Shown here in pieces: positions 6,276 to 13,547 of a stretch of 18,073 nt of DNA (the first letter of the stretch is position 1; each line of letters starts with the position of its first letter). The notes under the pieces were generated by a model. The model searched no databases and was not told the DNA's origin. It worked only from the letters and a program-made list of their open reading frames with translations. Where the stretch lies: assembly GCA_031264395.1 (NCBI GenBank), contig JAISEB010000142.1, forward strand, positions 1 through 18,073, in the 5' to 3' direction. A program made the translations under genes and the position numbers. The stretch comes from Treponema sp. (GTDB lineage: Bacteria; Spirochaetota; Spirochaetia; Treponematales; Breznakiellaceae).

Positions 6276-8833
6276 ACAGGTTTTTTACGGATTTTTTTTA
6301 CCGCGGCGCTTCCCGGTTTTCCGCCCCGCTGTTTCCATATCTCCTTGCCGAACAGGATCCCGAAAACCTCGTCGGCGTTTTCGACAAAATCGGCGGAAAG
6401 GGATTCCCGTATATCCCTGTCCAGTTCTTCCCATTCGCTACGGTTGTCCGAGGGAAGAAGAACCTTCTCCATGCCGTTCCGTATCGCGGCAAGGAGCTTT
6501 TCCTTGAGGCCGCCGACGGGCAGCACGCGGCCTGTGAGGGTGAGTTCCCCTGTCATGGCTATGCCGGGCCGGGGCGGGACGCCGCAGAGGGCCGAAAGAA
6601 GGGATGCGGCCAGTGTGATTCCCGCCGAAGGCCCGTCCTTGGGTATGGCCCCTTCGGGGACGTGGACGTGGAAGTCGGCTTTTCCCGGGTCCCTGACGGC
6701 GAAGTTGTACCGGTTCCGCCCGCTCCGTAGATACGAAAGGGCGATGCGGGCGCTTTCTTTCATCACGTCCCCAAGGTTTCCTGTGATGATAAAATCGCCG
6801 TTTCCCTCAAAATGTATCGTTTCCACGGGAAGAACGGTGCCTCCGGTTTCTGTCCACGCGAGGCCGTACGTGACCCCGGTACGGGCCTCCCTGAACACCA
6901 CGTCGTCTTTGTATTTGCGCCTTCCCAAAAGTTTTTCAAGATCGTCCGTGCGCACCGTTTTTCTGAACGAGGAAACGGGCTTGTCCCTGCCGTAGTTTTT
7001 TTTCACCGCCGCGCGGGCTATGCGCCTTGCGCAGCGGGCTATTTCCCGTTCCAGTGCCCGTACCCCCGATTCCATGGTCCAGTGCCGTATGATTTCACGG
7101 ATCGTTTCATCGGTGAACAGCACTTTCGCGTCCTTAAGGCCGTTTTCCTTAAGTTCCTTGGGAACAAGGAACTGCCTTGCGATGGCGAGTTTTTCGTTTT
7201 CGCCGTAACCGGGTATTTCGATGATCTCCATCCTGTCAAGAAGCGGGTAGGGGATGGAGTGAAGGGAATTTGCCGTGGTGATAAAAAGGACCTTGGAAAG
7301 ATCGTAGGGTACTTCAAGATAATGATCGGTGAAGGAGGAATTCTGCTCGGGGTCAAGCACCTCAAGAAGGGCCGACGCGGGATCTCCCCGGAAGTCGCTT
7401 GAAAGTTTGTCTATTTCATCCAGAAGAAACACCGGATTCATCGTCCCCGCCTTCTGCATGGACTGGATGATCTTGCCAGGAAGGGAGCCGACATAGGTCT
7501 TCCTGTGCCCCCGTATTTCCGCCTCGTCCCTGACCCCGCCAAGGGATATACGCACGAAGCGGCGCCCTAAGGCCCTGGCCACGGATCTGCCAAGGCTGGT
7601 TTTCCCCGTGCCGGGCGGGCCCGTAAAACAGAGGATGGGCCCCTTGATGCCCGTTTTTTCAAGTGGATCTTCCCGGACTGCCGTTCCGGGAGTTACATGC
7701 GGCGCGCCTTCAGAAAGCCCGGACGGAGAAGTGAGCTGCCGCACGGCGATAAATTCAAGAATGCGATCCTTTGCTTTTCGCATGCCGAAGTGATCCTCGT
7801 CAAGAATGCGTTCGGCCTCCGCGAGATCGGCGGCGCCCGCGCCGGCGTCCGCCGAATATTCGCTCCAGGGGAGATCCGCTATCCATTCAAGGTAGCCCCT
7901 GAGGACGCCGGCCTCGGGGGAAAAAGGGGGAAGTTTCCTGATGCGGCCTATTTCCTTCCGCGCCTTGCCGAGTACTTCCTCCCCCGGATTTTTATGCGTT
8001 ATGGCCCTTTCGATTTCCGCGAATTCGTCCCCGGCGGGCTCGTTTCCCAGCTCCTTGTTTATTTCCTTGATCTGCTCGTGGAGTATGTACTCGCGCTGGC
8101 TTTTTTCCATGCGGCTCTTGACCTTGCCGGAAATGCTTTTCTGTATGCCGAAGATCTCGTTTTCCGTTTCCAGTGTTTCAATGACCGCCTCAAGCCGCTC
8201 CCGCGTACCGGCTATACCCAAAAGCGCCAGTTTTTTTTCGGGTTTTACGGCGACGGCGTTACAGACAATATTGGCGAGCCGTTCGGGGCTGTCGCTCTTT
8301 TCCGCCGCGGTGATGGTTTCCGTGCCTATCTTTTTTGAATATTCGGCGTAGCGGACGAACGAATTCCGCAGCACGCGCATCAGGGCCGCCGTCTCCGCCT
8401 CCTCCGGGCCGGAAGGGCCCGTTATCTTTACCGGCTCCACCCGGACGCTTGAAAAGCCGTCATCCTGAATAACGGAAACCGCCCTGCCCCGGTATTCGCC
8501 CTGAAGAACGACGCGGAAGGTATTGTCGGGGAGCCTCAGGTACTGAACGATACGCGCCACGATGCCGGTAAGCCGCTCCGGGTTTTCCCGGTTTTCCGTT
8601 CCCCCCGTGTCCTTCTTTTCGCCGGGAACGCACGCCGCGAAGAGCCTTAACTCGTGTCTCAGCGCGCCTTCAACCGCGGCAATGCCCGGCTGCATGGTGA
8701 CAAAGAGGGGAATGACCGTGTTGGGAAAAAGAACCAGTTCCCGCAGGGGAAGAAAGGGAAATTCCCCCTCGCCGTCTGATTTTGAAAAGATCTTTTTTAT
8801 TCCCGTCCGCTTCCCGGCCCCGGGAAATTTCAT
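6272..8833 (-). CDS. lon: ATP-dependent protease Lon (S16 family, LonA type)
   Basis: Lon is a cytoplasmic AAA+ protease that degrades damaged and selected regulatory proteins. The 853-residue protein has the N-terminal LON substrate domain from about 25 (FPFLPLRELVLFPNTVIPLFV), a long helical region at about 150-320, Walker A GPPGTGKT at 405-412 and Walker B VFLLDEIDK at 468-476. The protease domain has catalytic Ser736 (PKDGPSAG) and Lys779 (GLKEKLLAA), 43 residues apart as in E. coli Lon. It is about 70 residues longer than E. coli Lon because of an N-terminal extension, acidic or charged insertions near 70-90 and 140-150, a loop at 369-395 before Walker A and a basic tail. Its ATG overlaps the clpX TGA (ATGA), and no strong ribosome binding site is seen, so translation is probably coupled. 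It is the last gene of the tig-clpP-clpX-lon unit. Its stop codon forms part of the next promoter. Confidence 0.98.
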   Translation of the reverse strand: MKFPGAGKRTGIKKIFSKSDGEGEFPFLPLRELVLFPNTVIPLFVTMQPGIAAVEGALRHELRLFAACVPGEKKDTGGTENRENPERLTGIVARIVQYLRLPDNTFRVVLQGEYRGRAVSVIQDDGFSSVRVEPVKITGPSGPEEAETAALMRVLRNSFVRYAEYSKKIGTETITAAEKSDSPERLANIVCNAVAVKPEKKLALLGIAGTRERLEAVIETLETENEIFGIQKSISGKVKSRMEKSQREYILHEQIKEINKELGNEPAGDEFAEIERAITHKNPGEEVLGKARKEIGRIRKLPPFSPEAGVLRGYLEWIADLPWSEYSADAGAGAADLAEAERILDEDHFGMRKAKDRILEFIAVRQLTSPSGLSEGAPHVTPGTAVREDPLEKTGIKGPILCFTGPPGTGKTSLGRSVARALGRRFVRISLGGVRDEAEIRGHRKTYVGSLPGKIIQSMQKAGTMNPVFLLDEIDKLSSDFRGDPASALLEVLDPEQNSSFTDHYLEVPYDLSKVLFITTANSLHSIPYPLLDRMEIIEIPGYGENEKLAIARQFLVPKELKENGLKDAKVLFTDETIREIIRHWTMESGVRALEREIARCARRIARAAVKKNYGRDKPVSSFRKTVRTDDLEKLLGRRKYKDDVVFREARTGVTYGLAWTETGGTVLPVETIHFEGNGDFIITGNLGDVMKESARIALSYLRSGRNRYNFAVRDPGKADFHVHVPEGAIPKDGPSAGITLAASLLSALCGVPPRPGIAMTGELTLTGRVLPVGGLKEKLLAAIRNGMEKVLLPSDNRSEWEELDRDIRESLSADFVENADEVFGILFGKEIWKQRGGKPGSAAVKKIRKKPV

Positions 8834-10083
8834 GCGCTTTTCTGAATGGACTGGATAAGAGGCGGTTCGGATTTTTCTACCGTCTCCTGTGTTATGATTA
8901 CCTGCTTGCTTCCCTCGATAGAAGGAATTTCAAACATGATGTCGGTCATGAGTTTTTCGACAATGGCCCGCAGGCCCCGCGCGCCGGTTTTCTGCTTGAT
9001 CGCCGTATCGGCGATGGCGTTGATGGCCCCTTCGGTGAATTCGAGTTTCACATCGTCTATGGCAAGGGATGCCTGGTACTGCTTGACGATGGCGTTGCGG
9101 GGTTCGGTGATGATGCGTTTAAGATCTTCCCGTTTCAGTTCGTCAAGGCTTACCGTGATGGGAAGCCTTCCTATAAATTCGGGAATCATGCCGAAATGTA
9201 TAAGATCGTCGGGGTGAAGCTTGTCGAAAAGTTCCCGCAGGTTTTTTTCGCCCCGCGCCGAAACGTCGGCGCCGAATCCCATGGGATGCTGCACCACCCG
9301 CTGTTCTATGAATTTGTCAAGCCCGACAAAGGCGCCGCCGCAGATAAAGAGGATGTCGTTGGTGTTGATCCGTATCATCTCCTGATTGGGATGCTTCCTC
9401 CCGCCCTGCGGGGGCACCGACGCGACGGTTCCTTCTATTATTTTAAGAAGGGCCTGCTGAACGCCTTCGCCCGATACGTCGCGGGTAATCGAGACGTTTT
9501 CCCCCTTTCTGGCTATCTTGTCGATCTCGTCTATGTACACGATCCCCCGTTCGGCCGCGGCTATGTTGCTCCCGGCGTTCTGTATCAGTTTAAGGAGTAT
9601 GTTTTCGACGTCTTCCCCCACGTAGCCAGCCTCGGTAAGGGTGGTGGCGTCCACTATGGCAAAGGGAACCTTGAGCTTGCGGGCCAGTGTCTTGGCGAGG
9701 AGGGTCTTTCCCGTTCCCGTAGGCCCTATGAGGAGCACGTTGGATTTTTCGATTTCAACATCCTCGGGATCTTTGGCGGGATTCGCGATGCGTTTGTAAT
9801 GGTTGTAGACCGCCACCGAAAGCGCCTTCTTGGCGGGGTCCTGCCCTATGATAAAAAGATCCAGGTAGGATTTTATTTCCTTTGGAGTGGGGATGTCGCC
9901 CGTAAACTGGTTTGAAAGTTCGTGATCCTCGTCGGAAAGTATTTTCCGGCATACTTCGACGCATTCGTCGCAGATGAAAACATCGTTGGGTCCCGCGATA
10001 AGCCGTCTTGCCATGTCGGCGCTTTTGCCGCAGAAGGAACAGGATCGCTCAAAACCGTTTGAACTGTTACGTAAACGTGCCAT
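8830..10083 (-). CDS. clpX: ATP-dependent Clp protease, ATP-binding subunit ClpX
   Basis: ClpX is the hexameric AAA+ unfoldase that feeds substrates into ClpP. At 417 residues it has normal length. The N-terminal zinc-binding domain uses Cys15, Cys18, Cys38 and Cys41 (CSFC...CDEC). Walker A GPTGTGKT is at 121-128, the pore-1 loop GYVG at 154-157, Walker B VYIDEIDK at 183-190 and the RKH pore loop at 230-232. GARGLR near residue 370 is sensor II. The start is supported by GGGAG 4-5 bases upstream of the ATG and overlaps the end of clpP by 17 bases; the stop overlaps lon by 4. These overlaps place it in one operon with clpP and lon. Confidence 0.99.
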   Translation of the reverse strand: MARLRNSSNGFERSCSFCGKSADMARRLIAGPNDVFICDECVEVCRKILSDEDHELSNQFTGDIPTPKEIKSYLDLFIIGQDPAKKALSVAVYNHYKRIANPAKDPEDVEIEKSNVLLIGPTGTGKTLLAKTLARKLKVPFAIVDATTLTEAGYVGEDVENILLKLIQNAGSNIAAAERGIVYIDEIDKIARKGENVSITRDVSGEGVQQALLKIIEGTVASVPPQGGRKHPNQEMIRINTNDILFICGGAFVGLDKFIEQRVVQHPMGFGADVSARGEKNLRELFDKLHPDDLIHFGMIPEFIGRLPITVSLDELKREDLKRIITEPRNAIVKQYQASLAIDDVKLEFTEGAINAIADTAIKQKTGARGLRAIVEKLMTDIMFEIPSIEGSKQVIITQETVEKSEPPLIQSIQKSA

Positions 10084-10681
10084 GTTTCTCCCTCGCTAAA
10101 ACCGAATCCACAACGCCGTACTCAACCGCGTCGGAAGCGGACATGTAGAAATCCCTTTCCATGTCCGCGGCTATCCTGTCCGCGTCCTTGCCCGTATGCT
10201 TCGAAAAATATTCGATGGTGAGTTTTTTAAGCCTGATTATTTCCCTTGACTGTATGCCTATGTCCCTGGCCTGTCCCTGGACGCCGCCCCAGGGCTGATG
10301 AATAAGGACCCGTGACGAGGGAAGCGCCACGCGTTTTCCCGCCGCCCCGGCGGTAAGGATAAGGGCCGCCATGCTCGCCGCCTGTCCCAGGCAGATAGTC
10401 TGCACGTCGGATTTTACCCACTGCATGGTATCGTAAATGGCAAGGCCGGCGGTGACGCTGCCGCCGGGGGAATTGATGTAGAGGTTGATGTCTTTTTCGG
10501 TATCCTGCCCGTCAAGGAAAAGCAGCTGGGCCACAACAAGATCCGCGCTGATATCGTTTATTTCTCCGTCTATAAAAACAATACGATCCTTTAGAAGGCG
10601 CGAGAATATGTCGTAGGATCGCTCTCCCGTTCCGCTTTGTTCAATGACATAGGGAACCAGGTTGTTCATTTTTTCATTCAT
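10067..10681 (-). CDS. clpP: ATP-dependent Clp protease, proteolytic subunit ClpP
   Basis: ClpP is the serine peptidase that assembles into a 14-mer chamber and works with ClpX. The protein is 204 residues. The catalytic triad is Ser103 (GQAASMA), His128 (VLIHQPWGG) and Asp177 (ERDFYMSASDA), with the same spacings (25 and 49) as E. coli ClpP. The oxyanion-loop glycines INSPGGSVTAG are at about 70-79. The ATG at 10681 is 10 bases after the tig stop, and a second in-frame ATG lies four codons later; neither has a clear Shine-Dalgarno sequence. Reinitiation after tig is plausible. The 3' end overlaps clpX. Confidence 0.98.
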   Translation of the reverse strand: MNEKMNNLVPYVIEQSGTGERSYDIFSRLLKDRIVFIDGEINDISADLVVAQLLFLDGQDTEKDINLYINSPGGSVTAGLAIYDTMQWVKSDVQTICLGQAASMAALILTAGAAGKRVALPSSRVLIHQPWGGVQGQARDIGIQSREIIRLKKLTIEYFSKHTGKDADRIAADMERDFYMSASDAVEYGVVDSVLAREKHGTFT

Positions 10682-10691
10682 ACATTAAAAT

Positions 10692-12059
10692 CTAACCATT
10701 TATCTTCATGAGGTCCAGATAATTCCCGGTTTTGCCTGTTTTTACGGTGTTTTCCGCCAGTAAAACATCAAAAAGTTTTCTTTCCTTGATTTCCTCTTTA
10801 AGAAAATCCGTTGAGGAATTTTCTTCACAGTATTTTTTCACTTCTTCGATAGTGGTTTCCTCCCTTTCCGCCATATCTTTGAATTCTTTTTCAAGTTCCT
10901 CGTCGGAAACGGTAAGGGCAAGATCTTCCATCAGCGTTTCCACGATAAGCCGGGAGTGAAGGGCCTTTACCGCGTCGAGCCGCCATTCGTTTTGTATTTC
11001 TTCCCTGCTCCGGCCGTCCCTTTCCATTATTTTGACGATGTTCTCGACGGAGACATTGAGACGGCGGGCCAGGTTCCGCCACCGGGAATCAATCTCTATG
11101 TGTATCATCGATTCAGGCACGTCAACGGGCGTGTTTTCTGTTATCTTTTCAAGAAGGCGGGAAATCTTGAGGTCCCGCAGCCGGTTTTCAAGGTTTTTTT
11201 GCAAGCGTTCCCGTATGCTGTTTGCAAGATCGTCCAGTGTCTTGTACTTCTCGTCAACATCCTGGGCAAGATCGTCGTTGAGTTCGGGAAGCTTCTTTTC
11301 CTTGAGGGCGGAAAGGGTTACCCGGATCTTTTTTGTTTTTCCCGCGAGATCCGGATCGGAAAAATCGCCGGGGAAGGTTTTTTCAAAGTCCTTCGTTTCG
11401 CCTTTTTTCATTCCGGTAATTTCGTCGTCGAACTGGTAGATGTTGTAACCGGAACCAAGGGTGAACACGAAATCTTCCCGGTTGGAGCCGGGAACGATCC
11501 CGCCCTCTTCGTTTACTTCGCCGTAATTAACGGTAACGACATTATCCTTTTCGGCCGCCGCCCCGTCGTCCCGGTCAAGCACAATGGCGTTCCGCTCGCG
11601 TACCGCCTCAAGCTCCCGGTCAATGTCTTCTTTTGAAACTTCCGCGCCGGGAACCTCGACTTCAAGCCCCTTGTACTGTCCTACGGTTACTTTCGGCAGC
11701 ACGTCGTACACCACCGAAAAGGTAAGATCCGCCCCGGTGTCGAATTTCGGCGCTTCCTCCACCTCCGGGGTGGAGTAGGGGAGGGGTTTATCCTCCCGGG
11801 CAAAACTTTCATCGTCAAAAACCTGGGTCAGCGCCCCTTCGATGGTGCGCTCCATGGCTTCTCCCTTGAGGGCGTCGCCAAATTTGCGGACCAGCACTTC
11901 GCGGGGAACTTTTCCCCTGCGGAAACCCGGCATCTGTATGTTTTTGGCGTACTCTTTGACAAGATCGTCATAATGGGAACCAACGTCGTCTTTTCCGACC
12001 GTCAGGGTCAGCTTGACGCTGGAGTGTTCAAGGCGGGTAATTTCTTTGGATACGGTCAC
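10692..12059 (-). CDS. tig: Trigger factor (ribosome-associated chaperone)
   Basis: Trigger factor binds ribosomal protein L23 at the exit tunnel and shields nascent chains. The 455-residue product has the ribosome-binding signature GFRRGKVP at 44-51, a central FKBP-like prolyl isomerase domain at about 160-250 (NYGEVNEEGG...KGETKDFEKTFPGDF) and a helical C-terminal arm. The reading frame is open far upstream into the tRNA-Leu gene, but that is not coding. Family proteins begin with MxVSKEITRLEHS-type sequence, and a GTG at 12059 with GAGG 6 bases upstream encodes VTVSKEITRLEHSSVKL. It is the first protein gene of the tig-clpP-clpX-lon unit and probably shares the promoter upstream of the tRNA. 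Confidence 0.96.
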   Translation of the reverse strand: MTVSKEITRLEHSSVKLTLTVGKDDVGSHYDDLVKEYAKNIQMPGFRRGKVPREVLVRKFGDALKGEAMERTIEGALTQVFDDESFAREDKPLPYSTPEVEEAPKFDTGADLTFSVVYDVLPKVTVGQYKGLEVEVPGAEVSKEDIDRELEAVRERNAIVLDRDDGAAAEKDNVVTVNYGEVNEEGGIVPGSNREDFVFTLGSGYNIYQFDDEITGMKKGETKDFEKTFPGDFSDPDLAGKTKKIRVTLSALKEKKLPELNDDLAQDVDEKYKTLDDLANSIRERLQKNLENRLRDLKISRLLEKITENTPVDVPESMIHIEIDSRWRNLARRLNVSVENIVKIMERDGRSREEIQNEWRLDAVKALHSRLIVETLMEDLALTVSDEELEKEFKDMAEREETTIEEVKKYCEENSSTDFLKEEIKERKLFDVLLAENTVKTGKTGNYLDLMKING

Positions 12060-12119
12060 ACAATGCCTCTTTCGTTGTTTTGCGGGAAGGACCCGCCCAA
12101 AGATTCGGGCCTTTTGTCC

Positions 12120-12132
12120 CGGCCCCGGGCCG
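12120..12132. repeat. GC-rich hairpin between tRNA-Leu and tig
   Basis: CGGCC (12120-12124) pairs with GGCCG (12128-12132) across CCG, just 11 bases after the tRNA 3' end on the minus strand. No U-run follows, so read-through into tig is likely. The stem may help separate the tRNA from the tig message during processing. Confidence 0.35.
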
Positions 12133-12143
12133 CAGTTCAGCCG

Positions 12144-12224
12144 TGCGAGAGAAGGGACTTGAACCCTTATGCCTGGGGCACCAGATCCTAAGTCTGGCGT
12201 GTCTGCCAATTCCACCACTCTCGC
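12144..12224 (-). tRNA. tRNA-Leu (anticodon UAG)
   Basis: The minus strand folds as a class II tRNA. The 7-bp acceptor stem pairs GCGAGAG (12224-12218) with CTCTCGC (12151-12145), and the discriminator base is A (12144). The anticodon stem CCAGA/TCTGG encloses the loop CTTAGGA, giving anticodon TAG for CUA codons. The long variable arm GCC-CCA-GGC is typical of leucine tRNA, and the T-arm AAGGG-TTCAAGT-CCCTT is complete. CCA is not encoded. The gene lies about 85 bases upstream of the tig start with no terminator between. Confidence 0.97.
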
Positions 12225-12316
12225 ATGTTATGCCGGACGCCGCGCGCCCGGAAATACGCCTTGCCAGGGAAGCGGAGCGTCAAATCTTTGGGAAGGGCTG
12301 TCCCGCTTTCACGACG

Positions 12317-12346
12317 ATTCTAGCCTGTCGCGCGGCTTTTCGTCAA
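12317..12346 (-). promoter_or_regulatory. Predicted promoter of the tRNA-Leu / tig / clpP / clpX / lon unit
   Basis: On the minus strand TTGACG (12346-12341), an 18-bp spacer and TAGAAT (12322-12317) match the sigma-70 consensus at 5/6 and 5/6. Transcription would begin near 12310, about 85 nt before the tRNA 5' end. It lies about 30 bases after the stop of the upstream barrel-protein gene. No CIRCE element was seen near it, so heat control by HrcA is not supported here. Confidence 0.65.
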
Positions 12347-12377
12347 GACAAGATCGGAGCCGGACATGTAACGGAAA

Positions 12378-13547
12378 TCAGAACCTCAGGCCGGCTCCGG
12401 CGAAGGGGAGAAGAAAACCCGGATTGGTTTCGTCCGCGGAAAAGAGGTACAGGTATTCAAGGCCCAGTACGGCGGACCATGTTTGTGAAAAATGCCAGGC
12501 CGCCCTGAATCCGGCGCTTCCCGCGGGAAAGAGGGCGTTCACCGCCTGTGCGCCGGCCTGGGGATTCCGTTTTGCAAAGTCAAGCGCGGCGGCAAGCCCT
12601 CCGCCCGAGTACAGGGCAAGAACCGCGCGTTTTTCGGCAAGGGACATACGGGCCGCGGCGTGAATTTTGAGGTTTACAAGATGGCCGGTTACCCGGTAAT
12701 CCCTTGCGCCTGAGGAATAATCCGAAGAAAGGTAATTCCAGCCCGCCGCGCTTTCAAGGCCAAAGGAAAAATTGTTTATTTCAAGGGGCGTAAAACCAAG
12801 GCGGACGGAAAAGCCGAGGGGATACAGCCTGCTTGGGAGCATTGCGTTCAGCTGGCCGTGAAGGGGGACCATTGGCCCGTATTCCGCCGAAAAATAGCCG
12901 GAACGGGAACGCGGCGGGCGGAGCAGTGTTACCGGGCCCAGGGAAACGGACAGCCCCCCCGGATTTTCGACCCGTATGTCATAGGTTCCCTCTCCGGGCC
13001 AAACGGGGAAAAACGCCTCCCCAGCGTCCCCTCCCGGCATGGGGAACAGAAGGCCGGCCGTTTCCCGGCCGTTTGCCCGGTTTCTAAGGACGACGCGGGC
13101 CCCGTTTTCCAGATTGCGGCCGCGCAGGGTCAGGGATTGGGGAAAGGCCGGGTCTTTTCCCGATTCGGGCCGGATGACGGAGGGATCAAGAGAAAAGAGT
13201 CCGGGTTCAAGCGCGGGAAGCACCTCAAGGGGCATCCAGGGGGGATCTTTCGAAGGTTTTCCAAGAAGATCATAGGATTGGACGCGGTAACGGTAGCTGC
13301 CCGGCGGAAGGGATACGTCAAGATGATCTTCCCCGGTATGTTCCCGCAGAATTTCCCGCCGGGAAACGGAATCTTCCACGCGTACTTCATAGTAGAGCGC
13401 GTATTCTTCGGGATACCAGGAGAGGCGCTGCACAAAGCGCGGGATTCCGGAACTGCTGTCGATAAAATAGAATTTTTCCGCGTTCTCCTGGGCGGCAAGG
13501 GCGGCGCACAGGAGAAAAAGAACGGGGAAGAACGATCTACCGGCCAT
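12378..13547 (-). CDS. Secreted protein with FN3-like, IPT/TIG-like and C-terminal beta-barrel regions
   Basis: This is not a named family. The 389-residue product starts at ATG 13547 (GGGAG 6 bases upstream), although the frame is open further. MAGRSFFPVLFLLCAALAAQ is a signal peptide, likely cut after ALA or ALAA; the internal Cys is a poor lipobox. Residues 25-110 look like a fibronectin-III-type fold (ALYYEVRVED...LPPGSYRYRVQSYD). Residues 135-205 resemble an IPT/TIG domain (LTLRGRNLENGARVVLRN...GTYDIRVENPGG). The rest alternates polar and hydrophobic residues with many aromatics and glycines and ends in AGAGLRF, a terminal Phe typical of outer-membrane barrels. It overlaps the FecR-domain gene by 11 bases and is last in the cyclase operon. 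A role as outer-membrane partner of the FecR-type protein is inferred from context. Confidence 0.75.
   Translation of the reverse strand: MAGRSFFPVLFLLCAALAAQENAEKFYFIDSSSGIPRFVQRLSWYPEEYALYYEVRVEDSVSRREILREHTGEDHLDVSLPPGSYRYRVQSYDLLGKPSKDPPWMPLEVLPALEPGLFSLDPSVIRPESGKDPAFPQSLTLRGRNLENGARVVLRNRANGRETAGLLFPMPGGDAGEAFFPVWPGEGTYDIRVENPGGLSVSLGPVTLLRPPRSRSGYFSAEYGPMVPLHGQLNAMLPSRLYPLGFSVRLGFTPLEINNFSFGLESAAGWNYLSSDYSSGARDYRVTGHLVNLKIHAAARMSLAEKRAVLALYSGGGLAAALDFAKRNPQAGAQAVNALFPAGSAGFRAAWHFSQTWSAVLGLEYLYLFSADETNPGFLLPFAGAGLRF

Noticed and set aside
8782..9915. A 377-codon plus-strand frame opposite clpX and the lon start
   Set aside because: It is antisense to strongly conserved clpX codons, and its length follows from the codon bias of that gene. 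No domain or signal is recognisable.
12060..12218. Upstream extension of the trigger factor frame into tRNA-Leu
   Set aside because: These codons translate the tRNA itself and the spacer. The conserved protein start and GAGG site point to GTG at 12059.
12225..12377. CIRCE-type heat-shock operator before the proteostasis unit
   Set aside because: No TTAGCACTC-N9-GAGTGCTAA or near match was seen in the region.
12357..12397. GAGCCGG / CCGGCTC inverted repeat at the end of the barrel gene as a terminator
   Set aside because: The 27-base loop and the absence of a U-run make it a poor terminator, and part of it is coding sequence.
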